In this document: positions 1 to 12,000 of the stretch, piece after piece
Layout of the letters: each line of letters starts with the position of its first letter
Position numbering within the stretch: the stretch's first letter is position 1
NCBI RefSeq assembly: GCF_038069945.1
Contig: NZ_JBBPEV010000001.1
Span: forward strand, 1,736,001-1,800,000
Direction: 5' to 3'
Source: Aquabacterium sp. A3
Lineage (GTDB): Bacteria > Pseudomonadota > Gammaproteobacteria > Burkholderiales > Burkholderiaceae_C
DNA length: 64,000 bases
The notes under the pieces: model-generated
Told to the model about the DNA's origin: nothing
The model's database searches: none
Seen by the model: only the letters and a program-made list of their open reading frames with translations
Program-made: the position numbers and the translations under genes

Positions 1-3000
1 GTGTCGCCGGTGCGGTTGATCAAGGACCCGTCCAGCGTGATGCCCCCCTTGGAGAACACATTGATGTAGCCTTGTGAGGCCCCCACGGCGCGGATGGGTA
101 CCGGGGTGTCGGCCTTGACCGAGATGCTCTGCGTGGCCCGGATGGAGGTGGGCAGATAGAAGGTGCGCTCGGCCGCGCCGTTGTACGAGTACGTGACCCG
201 TGCACCGTATCGGTTCAGCTCGGTGGTGTCGGTGGACAAACGCAAGGTGGTGCCCGCATCACCCGGGTTGACCGACACCGAGTAGTTCTGGTTGTTCGTC
301 CAGCCGCTGGTGAAGCCCCAATCGGTGGCGCGGTAATCCCACCACATGTTGCTGTTGGCCACCGGGTTGTACACGGTGCGACCGATGGTGGCCGTGCGCG
401 TCCAGTTCAGGCGCGCGCCCGCGATGGGGTCATAGGCCAGGTTGGGGGCCAGGCCCAGGTAGGTGCCCGACAGGTTGGCGTACCCCGCGCGCAGATCGGC
501 CCCATAAGACTGGTAACGCGTGAAGCCCTGATTGGCGCCCGCCACCGGGTCGTACACGTACCAGGTGGTCAGGGCGCGGCCCTGTCCGTCACGCTTGAGC
601 TTGTCGGTGATGCGCAGCTCGCTCTTGCCCAGCTCACCCGTGTTGATGCTGCCCAGCGACAGGTTGAAGCCGCTGTTGTTGCGGATGTCGAACTGTGGCG
701 CCCCGCTGTTGAGCTGGATCAGCCCGTTGGTGGCGCCGCTGCCGTCCAGGCGGCTGGAGTTGATGATCTGGCCCGACAAGTAGATGCGGCCACCGTTGCC
801 CCCCGTCATGGAGCGCGTGACCAGTTGCCGGCTGGCGGCGTCGAACCAGATGGGCACAGCACGGTCACCGGCCTTCACCTGCGCCACGCCGTTGCCCATC
901 GTGTCCAGGCGGTACAGCCCCGTGACCGGATCACGGAACTGCGACAGGCCGGAGCGCGCCACACAGGTCGGGTCCAGCAGGCAGTCCAGCACCGTGACGG
1001 TGCTGCCCGCCACGTTGATGCTGGCCGTGTTGCTGACCGTGACCGAGCTGCTGCCCGACACGCCCGAGCTGATGCGTCCGTTCAGGTCGAGGATGGAGGC
1101 GTTGATCTGCAGCAGCTGCCCGCCATTGAGGCCGGTGGGCACGGTGGGGTTGCTGGCGTTGGAGCCCGCGTACAGGCTGCTGCTGGATGCCGTGGGCGAC
1201 AACAGGGTGTGCTGGGCAAACAGATAGCGGTTCTTGTACCAGCGCAGGTAATCCGGCGAGCTCTTGCCAAAATCGCCCGCGATCTGGCCGAAGTTGTCGC
1301 CGCTGTTGACGTACGACCACACCACCTGGTCGTTGTGGATGCCATTGCCCAGCTTGCTGTCATACAGGTAGGGATCGCCCACCGAGGACAACACGGTCGA
1401 CAGCTCTTGCGTGCTGTTGGGCGCGCGGCCCACCAGCTGGATGAAGCGCTCGCGCGCGGCCAGCAAGGCGATCTGCACCGGGACCATGTCCGACTGCCAG
1501 GGCGACAGCCTGGACAAGGCACCGATCGCGCCTTGCCATGCAAACGCCGGGTCACCGCCCGTGAAGTACGGCGCGTCTGGCGTGCCCAGAGAGATCGCCC
1601 CGTTGGGCGCGTCCTGGTAGAGCTCGGCCGCGCTGATGGCCGAGGTGATGGCGATGTCGCCACCGTCGGTCTGCACGGCCACACGACCTTGCAGGTTGGA
1701 CACCTGGCTGATCTCGCCATTGAGCAAACGACCCGGCACGAAGAACAGCGTGCCACTCTTGTCACCCAAGGGGCTCAGGTAGTTGGCCTTGACGTTGATC
1801 AGCGGCTGGCGGTCGGTGTTGTACTCTTGAACGCGCACCGACAGCTGGTTGGCCAACTGGCCACGGGCAAAGTCGACGTGCCCGCCCGACGGCTCGTCAG
1901 GGATGTACAGGTTGTTGATGAACAGGTGGTTGTTGCCCGCGTTCTGGACATCGATCTTGGCGCCGCCCGAGGCGCGCAGCAAGCCACTGCCGGTGATGAC
2001 ATCGGCATCGACCTTGATGCTGCCGCCGTAAGCCCGAAGGTCAGGCAGCACGAAGGCGGTCAGCGTTTTGTTGTTGACCAGGGCCAGCAGGTTGCCCAGG
2101 CGCTCGGCCTCTTCCGGATCGTCCGTCGCGTCCTGCAGGTCCTGCAGGTAGTCACGCGCGTTCAGCGTGGTCTTGACGAACACGCGGTCGGGCGCCTCGC
2201 CTTGCAAGGTGTCCACCGAGCTGAGCTGAACCAGCCCACCCTCGATCAGCAAGGGGTCCACGGCGGCAGAGGCGTCACCACTGCCATCCTCAACGCGATA
2301 GCTCAGGTTGTTGTTGATGTCGATGGTGACCTTGGTGCTGCTGCGCACGCCCGCCATCACGCTGCCATCCACCTTGAGGCGGTGGTCGTACTTCACCAGC
2401 TCGTTGCCCGGCGTGTTGATGACCTCGTGGGTGCTCTCGCTGTAGGGGTTGTGGCCGGCGGCCACGGTCTTGGCATCCGACAGGCCCCGACGCGAGCCGA
2501 TGCGCACATCGCGCACCGAGCGCACCCGCGCGCCACCGGCCACCGTCACGGTGGCGTTGTCCACGGCCGAGGCCTCGGCGTCCAGCTCGGGCGTGATGGG
2601 GATCAGGGCGTAGTTGTAGACATCGGTGATGGCGCGTGCGCCGATCAGGTTGATGGCCGCACCCTGTGCGTCCATGCCGGTGCCGATGTTGATGTCATCC
2701 CACGCGAAGATGTCGGCACCCGAGCCCACGGTGACGAACTCGTTGGCGATCAGCTCGGTGACCGAGCGGCCACCGGCGATGCCGATGGCGCCATAGGTCT
2801 TGGTCAGGGCCTCATTGAGCACCTTGTGGTCCACGCTGGTGGTCAGGGCGAAGCCGCCGGTGCTGCGCACCAGCGTGTTCTGGCCCAGCGACGCCGTCAC
2901 GCTGCTGTTGAGGAAGGTCTCCGACTTGGTGAACGGCGCCTGGATGGCACCGCCCGTGTTGAGCTTGACGTGCATGGCCGCGTCCGTCGTGGCGCGGGCA

Positions 3001-6000
3001 TGCAAGGCGATGTTGCCCTTGCGCAGGTACGGATCGCCACTGGTGATCAGGCTGGCGTTGTCGGCCACGCGGGTGGCCGCCTCGTGGTTGAGCGTCTGCT
3101 TGGCCACGACGGCCGCACCGCTGACCAGGCCACCACCGGCGCCCGTGGCCACGTACTCGGCATCACGGTCGCTGGCAGAGGCCGTGCCGGCCACGCGCTG
3201 CACGTGCGCCGCCGAGCTCAGGCTGATGCCATCCAGGGCCTCGACTTCGGCATAGCGCCCCACATCGATGGTGGCGCCGGCCTTGCGGCCGCCAGTGTTG
3301 TTGGTGTAGGTGGCTTCGGTGCCGCTGGCCCCCACCACGCTGGCGTTGACGGCGTTGGCGTGCAGGCCGTAGTTCGACTGGTAATCGGCCACCACCTCGA
3401 CCGTGCCGGCGGCCAGCGTGGCGTGGGCGTTGGGGGCGGTGCCGCTGCCATCGAGCACGCTCACGCTGGCGCGACCCGTGTCGTCGATGGCCGACGAAGC
3501 CGCCGCGCCCGAGATGATGCCGCCCGAGCCCGCCAGGGTGCGCGAGACCAGGGTGGCTTCACCCATGGCACTCAGGCTGGCGCGGCTGCCCGCCGTCTCG
3601 ACCCCATTGACCTGCTCGTAACGCGTGCCCAGGCCGTAGCTCAGGGTGGTGTCGGTCTGGCCGTGTGTGCGCGAAATCGCCGCGCCCACCGACAGCAAAC
3701 CGCCCACGCTGATGCCCGAGGCCACCGACGTGCCGCGCACATCCGAGTTGGCATTGAGCGCCAGGGCGCCAGAGCCCAGGGTCACCTGGTTGCCCAGGCG
3801 GGTGTGCACGCGGGCCTTCTGCGTGGTGTCGGCCACGGCCGCATTCGCGCCCACCAGCAAGGCGCCGGTGCCAGCGGTGGCGTTGGTGCTGGCCGAGGAG
3901 GTGTCGATGGCGTCCACCGACAGCTTGTTGTCATCGATGGTGCCAGTGCTGGGGTTCACGCTGGTGCGCACCAGCACGACGGCGCCATCGTCGATCTCGG
4001 CGGTGGTTTGCGAGTTGACCGTGGCCGTTGAGGCAGAGACCCCCAAGGCGCCCCACGAGGCCACCGCCACCCCCAGCGAATCGGCCGACAGCACCGCGTC
4101 GTGGCGGGCGGTCAGGGCGATGTCGCCGTACAGGCTGCCCACCACCGCGTTGTCGCCCACGCGGGCGATGGTGTGGATGTTGTCTCGCAAGCCCGTGCCC
4201 GCGCCCGTGGCGCCAGCCGCCCCGGCGGCCAGGCCGATCGCGCGCGCACGCAGCACGCCGCCGGCGTGGGCCGTCACCGAAATCTGGTCGCTGGCCTCGA
4301 TGCGGGTGCCCCGCAGGCCGGCGGTTGACCCCGCCTCAGAGAAGGTCGCACCCGCGCCATTGACGTCCGGGTTGATCTCGGCCTTGACCGTGCCATCGCG
4401 TGTGGCGGTGGCCGACGAGGCCCCGACGGCCACCGCCCCGACCGAGGCGCCCAGCGTGAAGACGTCGACCTTGCTGTGGTCTTCGGACGTCATCGCCAGC
4501 GAGCCGATCGTGAGGTCGCCATCGACGTGTGTGAGCACCTGGTTGTTCAGGCCCACGTGCGCCACGGCCGCACCAAAACCCACCAGTCCGCCCGCGCCAC
4601 CGGCCACGGTGACGTTGCACACGGTGGTGTCCTTGCCGCAATCGACCTGGGTGTCGCCGTCCTTGACGGAATGGCTGCTGCTGCGTGAGAGGTTGTCGGC
4701 CACCGCGCTGATGGTCACCTCCGGGCGCCGCCCACCATCGCGGGCCAGCACCAGGCTGCGGCTCAGTCCGGCCTCGACCGCGTTGTTGACGAAGGTCAGG
4801 CCGATGCTGCCGCCCACCCCCACCGCGCCGGCAGCGCCCAAGGCGCCCGCCGCATTGACGATGGAGGTTTCCGTGCGTGCCGTGACCTTGAGCGTGTCCG
4901 TGCGCAGCACGGAGTTGCTCACCAGGGCCTTGGACTCGTTGGCCCGCCCGCTGCTCAGCAGGCTGCCCATGTCGGTGCTGGTGCTGGACGAGCCCTGCAG
5001 CTCGGCCAGCTCGGCGCTGCTCAAGGCGTTTTCCTTGCGCCCATCGGGCCCGCCGTCAATGCCAAAGTAGCCCTTGATGCCCGAGGTGGCGTCGCTGGCG
5101 GCATCGATCGACGATCCCCCCTTGCTGTTGCCCGTGAAGGCAGCGAAGGCCTCAGGCTGTTGCGACGATGCCGGTGCCGTGCCCAGCATCACCAACGACA
5201 GCGTGCCGCCCACGCCCGCGCCACCGCCCACCCCCAGGCCGATGGTGTAGTTGTCCATCTGCTTGCGGTTCAAGGCCTCCACCGTGATGGCCGGCGCATC
5301 CACCAGCGAGCTGGTGATGGCGGCCTGCGCCGAGCTGCGCCCGATCATGAGCGACACGGCGCCGCTGGCACCGGCCGAACCAAACGAGATGCCGGCCGCG
5401 CCGGCCGCACGCAGGATGTTGCCCTTGTCTTCGGCCTTGACGCGCACGCCACGCGTGGCGTCGCCGCTGCGTCCGGACGCGTCCAGCTCCGCATCGTGCA
5501 CCCGGGCGCTGGTGGTGCTGTTGTGCACCGTGACGTCGATCACGCCGGCCACGCCCACATCCGAGCCGCCCGCCAGCGCAGCGACCACGTTGGCGTTGCG
5601 CACATCATTGATGGCATCGACCGTGATCTGGCCATCGGTGTCGATGCCAGCGCCCCGCGCATCGGCGCGAATCACTCGCCGCGCCTGGCCTGCACGGCTG
5701 CCCGTGCGCGACTGGTCGATCTCGGCGATGGTGGTTTGCTCGCTGACGGCCACGAGCACCGAACCGGCGCCGGCGTATCCGCCCGCGATGGCGCCCGAGC
5801 CCACCACGAACTTGTTGCCGCTGAGGTTGCGCGCATCCACCGCCACACCGGTGGCGTGAACCTCGCTGTCATAGATGCCGGCACGCGTGGTGCCTTTGCT
5901 CACCCCCACCTCGACCGTGCCCGCCCCCGCCACGCCACCAGCGCCGGCCACCGAGGCCACCGACCCCGCCAGACCGGCCGTGCTGGAGGCCTTGACGTTG

Positions 6001-9000
6001 ACCTGTCCGCCCGCGTCCACCTCGCTGTGGCGAAGCTCGGCGATGGTGTCGGCCTTGTTGACGTCCACCGACACGGCACCGGCCAGGCCGGCCAGCCCCG
6101 ATCCCGCGCCCGAGAAGGCAAAGTTTGCGCTGTACTGGTGGCTGGACGCCAGGATGTCGACGTTCTGCGCCAGGCCCGTCTCGCCCCGGTACAGCACGGT
6201 GTCCGGGCCATCGATGCCCGGCACCAGTTCACGGTCAACGTTGAGTTTGGCGTTGGTGACGCGCGCGGTGGTGCTGCCACCGGCCACCTGGGCACCGATG
6301 TTGCCCGAGAAGCCTGCGCCCAGGCTGGCCGCCACGCCCACGGTCAGGCCCATGGCCTTGATGTGGCGCACCGACGAGGCGTTCACCGCCACACCGGTCA
6401 CGATCTTGGTGGCTTCGGTCAGCGTGGGGGCGGCGTAGTTTTCGGCCTTGGTGAAGCCGTCGTAGGTCACCTGCTCGGTGAGCTGCCCGTTGCCCACTTC
6501 CAGCGTGTCGCTGCTGTCTTGCGCGCGGGCATTGACCACCGTGGCGGACTCGCCATCGTTGCCGATGGAGGCGCGCGTGCTGTTGCTGATCACGTTGGCC
6601 GACGCCGACGCGCCCACCGCCGCCGAGAACGAACTGGCCGAGATGGCCACCCCACCGGCCAGGGCCGAGATGTCGCCACGGTCACGGGCCTGCACCAGCA
6701 CGTTGTGGTTGGCGTCCACCTGGGCACCCTGGTCGATCTCGGCCACGATGCGGTTGGTCATCACGTTGACGCCAATCGAGCCGGCCACCGCACCCGATGA
6801 GGCGCCGCCAATGCCCACGGCCAGCACGCCCACGGTGCCGTCGCTGTCGGCCGTGACCTTGACGTTGCGTGCCTTGACATGCGCATCCGCATCCGTGCTG
6901 TCGCCATGCAGCGAGGCACGGGTCTGGGTGCCCATGTGGTTCACGGTCAGCGCCGCGCCGCCCGCGCCACCGCCGGTGCTGACCGCCAGGCCCAGGCTCA
7001 GGGTGCGCGAGGCCGAATCGTCTTCGGCCGCCAACACGTAGTCGCCCCCGGTGTCGAGCTTGACGCCGGTGCTCTCGGCCACGGTCACGTTCTCGATGGC
7101 CGAGTTGGCGCTGGCGCCATTGAAGGCGAAGTTGTCAGCCACGCCAACGGACACCGCAGCTGCCCAGATCTCGGCATTGCTGCGCGCGCGCTGCAAGATG
7201 CCGCCCGAGCCGATGTTGAAGGTCGAGTCCGACATGAGCGCCTGGTTGCTCATGCGGATGATGTTGATGTTGATGCCCGCACCGATGGCCGTGCCGCCCT
7301 TGGCGCCGGTGCCGGCCAGCGAGAAGATGCGAGACGACTCGGTGCCATCGGCCGAGGTGTCACCGGCCAGGATGCTCAGGCCCGTGCCCGTGAGGTGGCT
7401 GCCATCGCGCACCTCGGCCTTGGTGGCCGTGGCGATGTCGTCATAGGTGACCGAGCCATTCAAGGCCACGCCGGCGGCATAACCGCCGCTGATGGCCAGG
7501 GTGAAGAAATCAGCGTCGCTGGACGCGGTGACCTGGTTGCCCCCTTCGTTGGTGACGGTGGCGCGCTCCACGATGGCCTCGGTGCGGGCATTGCTTTCGC
7601 TCACGCCCAGCGCCAGGCCGATGGCTGCGCCACTTTGCACGTTGACCGCCACGTTGCCAGCCACGGTCCAGTTCTGGGTGTCGTCTTCGGCGCGCACCTT
7701 CAGCGCGTCGTCGGCCGTGCTGCTGAGGTTCACCGTGGTGGTGGTGCCACTCTTGCCCAGGCGGGCTTCGGTCACGTTGCCATTGGACGTGGCGGCGGCC
7801 GAGCCCACACCACTGAAATTGCTGTTGTCGGTGGACACGGCGGCGCCCACGGCCACGTCCACCGCCAGGGTGGAGGCCTTGGCGGCGATGTCCAGCGTGC
7901 TGGCGCTCAGGTCGGCGTCGTAGGCACGCGCGATGTGCGATTTCTCGGACACGGACACCGACACGCCCACACCCGCCCCATTGCCCTGCCCCACGCCCGT
8001 GCCGGTCACGGCGATCATCAGCGAGCCGGCACGCGAGGTGTCCCAGGTCACGGCCGGGTTGTCGTCGTCGGTCTCGCCCTCGGGCACTTCGCGCTGGGCC
8101 GAGATGTTGGCCTGACCATCGCTGGTCTGGTTGGCCAGGAAGCCCGCACCAAAATCCGAGCGGTCTTCACCCACGTCGGCATCGGCCTCGCCACGGGGTG
8201 CGCCCGCAGCGTGGGCGGCATAGGCCGCATTGAACGCGGCCTGCGCCTGCGTGGTGACCTGGTCGCTGGCCACCACCGAGATGTCGCCATCGGCCGTGAT
8301 GCTGCTGCGCACCTTGGGCTGCCCACCGGCGGCGGGCGCGTCGGTGATCTCGGCGATGGTGGTGGTGTTGACGAAATTGATCGCACCCGAGCCGGCGATG
8401 GACACGCCGGAGGACGAGGACTGACCCGAGGACACGGACACCGCCACGGCCGCAGCGGCCATGGTGGTGGGGTCGAAGGCGCCCACGCGCACATCGTTGA
8501 CCTGGGTGATCTGGCTGCCGCGGATGGCGGCCGTGGTGTCGCTCTTGATCAGGCCCACCGCCACGGTGGCGCCCACGCCCTTGCTGCCGCCCACGCTCAA
8601 GGCACCGCCGCCCAGGCCGGTGGTGGTGCTGTCACGCGCCATCACCTGCAGGTCGGCCGTGGCCGGGTCTTCGGCATCGTCACCTTCGCGCCCGCTCAGC
8701 GTCGAACGCTCGACCACGGCGGTCAGGGTGCTGTCCACGTCCGTGACCGAGGCCGAGATCGCCGCCTGCAGCGACTGCGCATCCTGCTGCGCCGAGCCGG
8801 TGCTGGCCGCCAGGCCCAGGCCCACCGAGACGTTTTCGCCACGGCGATCGGCCAGCACGTCCATGCTGGCAAAGTCTTGTACATCGCTGCCACGCACCGA
8901 GGCTTCGGTGGTGTTGCGCACGATGTTGAGGGCCAGGGCCCCCGCGCCGCCGGCCTTGGTCGTGACCTTCGGGTCTTTGCCGCGCGACAGGGCCCCTGCG

Positions 9001-12000
9001 CCCGAGGCGGCCACGATGTTGGCCTGCTCCAGCGCATTGACCGTCACCTTCAGCGCGTCGCTGGCCGGTGTGCGGGCCTTCACCGTCACGTTGTCCAGCC
9101 CCGCCTTGGTGACCATCTCGACGTTGTTGACCGCCGCATTGGCCGTCAGCGAGAGGTTGAAGGAATTGGGCGAACCCTTGGGGGGCTCATCCTGCTTGGG
9201 ACGCACGCTCTTGTCGAGGGTGTTGCCCACCAATGGCACGGCCTTGAGCTTGTCGGCCGCCGCCGTGCGGGTGCTGGCCATCTTGTCGGTGGCCTTTTGC
9301 TTGAGCGCTGCAGCCGCGCTGGGCTTGTTGGCCGGGCCTTCGTAGGTGTTGGGGTCGTCGTTGCTGGTGTCCGAGGCCATCACCCCCAGCGACACGATCA
9401 TGGCCTGGGTCTGCGCATCGACCGTCAGGGTGTCGCTGACGCGGATGCCCTGCTCGGCGGTCGGCAGCGCAGAAAAAGGGTTCACGGCCACACCGGCGGG
9501 GCGCAGCCAGTCTTCGCTGGTGCCCACGTTCAGGCCCACGCGGGCCTGGGTGTCGGTGTGGATGTCGGCCAGGCTCAGGCCCACGCCCACCGACACCGCG
9601 CCGCCGCTGGTCAGGGCCGCGGCCACGTTGACCGCCGTCAGGCCCTGGCGGGCGTCCAGCAGCACATTGCGGGCGTGCAACTGCGCGGTGGCATCCACCA
9701 GCGCGCGCACCTGGTTGTCGGTCAGGACGACCGCGCCCAGCAGAGACACGCCCGTGTCTTCGGCCTTGCCGCCCGAGGGCGTCAGGGCCACCAGGGTGTC
9801 GTCTGCACTGGCGTGCACATCGACGGTGGCCGCGGCCTTGAGCGTGGCCGAGGCATCCACCAGGGTGGACACGCTGTGCGCCGCACGCAGCACATTGACC
9901 GAGGCGCCGGCCGAGTTCTCGCCCTTGGCCCCCGGTTGGGGAATGAGGCCTGCGGCCGAGCCCGCCAGGGTGATGGCGGCGGTCTCGCTGGTGGCACCCA
10001 CGCTCAGGCTGCGGTCAAAGTTGACCGCCGTGCCCAGGGTGATGCCCAGCACGGGCGGCGGCACGTCCGCCGGAAACACGCCGTACACCACGATCTTGTC
10101 GGGTGGCAGGGTGGCGTCGGCACGGCACTGCTCGGGGTTGGCCTCAAAGCCGCACAGCAGCGACTTGGTGGACTCGATCTGACCCGCTGGCGGCGCCACC
10201 AGGTTGTCGTTGTCCAGCGGGTCGACAAAGGCCGGCGGCGCATCCGGGATCTTCCAGGTCAGCGACCACGGTGTGTCCACCGTGGCGGTGGCCTCCAGCG
10301 TGGCCTCGGGCGCGATCCAGGTCTGGGCGGTGTTGCTGAAGTTGGTGTAGTTGACCGAACCGGTGATCGCGGCACCGCCTTCGACCTCTTGCGATGCCTT
10401 GGCGCTGGCGTAGCTGGTCAGCACGTAATCGGCCAGACCGAAGTTGGGCGGCGTCAGTGCCTTGAGGATCTTCGAGGGCTTGTTGCGGATGTCGAACTGG
10501 TCATCCCAGGTGATGTCCAGTGGCTGCTCGTTCTCGGACAGCACACCGATGTTCTGCGCCTTGATGGTGGCGCCTTGTCCAATGATGGTGCGGGCATTCT
10601 GCTCGTACAGGCCCACGGCCACGGCCGCCGACAGGGCAAAGCCCACATCGTCCTTGGCCTTGGCGCCCGACTGCGAGATGTTGTGGGTGGAGTGGTTCTC
10701 GGTGCGCCCCACCACGGCCACGTTGCCCGTGGAGTCGATGAGCACATCGGGCTCGATGACGGCGGTCGCGTTGAGCTTGCTCTCCACAAAGGCCATGGTG
10801 CCGCTGGCCTGGAAGGGCAGGTCAAACTGCCCCGTGGTGTTCTTGCGCTTGAGCGCATCGTCGATCTGGCCCGCCACGAACTGCGTCACGGGGTTGCCTG
10901 CCACCAGGCCCGTCTTGCCCTTCTTGGCCAGCACCTTCTGCACCAGGGCGGGCAGCTTGGTGTCCTTGGCGGCCACCTTGTTGTAGTTCTGCCAGGTGAC
11001 GGTGTTGGCCAGCACGTTCACGTCGCCCACACCGATCAGGTCGGCACCCAGTCGGGCCTCCGAGCTGAAGTTGGTGATCGACACCGCCGCCCCCACCGAC
11101 ACCCCATCGGAGTCGCCACTGGCCGAGATCTTCTTGAGCGCGGCGGCGTTGAAGGTGTCGCCCACCTGGATGGCCTGGATGTCCACCTTGGACGCCTGGA
11201 TGGTGCCGGCCTGCACGTCGGCCGTGGCCTTGTTGTCCGTCTTGACCATGGAGAACACCGCGTTCATCGGTGCGCCCGCCAGGCTGATGGACGAGACCTT
11301 GGAACGCGCGGTGGCGTTGTTCAGGGCCAGCACGTTCAGCGCGCCACCGGCGGTGATGCTGCCGCCTTCGATGACGGTCCTGGCCTCGCCACCCGTTTCG
11401 GCGTAAGCGGCGCTCAGCGTCACGGCACTTTGGGCCGTGCCGGCGTTGATGGCCTTGATCTTGTTGATCGCGCTGGTGGTGGTCTGGGCGTTGAGGTTGA
11501 TGTCCCCATCGGCCTGCAGCACCGCCGTCGACTTGACGGTGGTGGTGGCGTTGGCCTTGGCGATCTCCACCCCGGCAGAGATGCCGCCCAGGAAGGCCAG
11601 CGCCTGCATGGCGAACTTCTCTTCGGTGCCCGCCGCCGCCGCGTAGGCCATGCTGGTGGCGTTGATGGTGCCGGCGCGCACGGTGCCGCCCAGCGTGAGG
11701 CTGCTGCCTGCGTTGGACACCACCAGGTAGTGGTTGGCGGCCGCGTAGGTGGACAGCTCGACCGTGCCGCCCTGGCGCACGCCATCACCGTGCGCGTAAA
11801 TGCCGCTGCCGGCCTGCAGATCGATGTGCTCGCCGCGCAGGATCACATCACCGGCCTTGCCCTGCAAGGTGGTGGCCGTGGTGGCGTCCTGGCCAGCGGC
11901 CACCGGGCGCGTGATGATGCGCGCGCCGTCTTTCATCGTCACCGTGCCACCAAAGCTGCCGCCCAGGTAGTTGAACGACTGGGGATTGATGATCTCTTGC

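Noticed and set aside
2000..12000. Repetitive DNA that might suggest a CRISPR array
   Set aside because: The repetition is degenerate and codon-phased, arising from the adhesin's repeated beta-helix units; there are no constant repeats with unique spacers.
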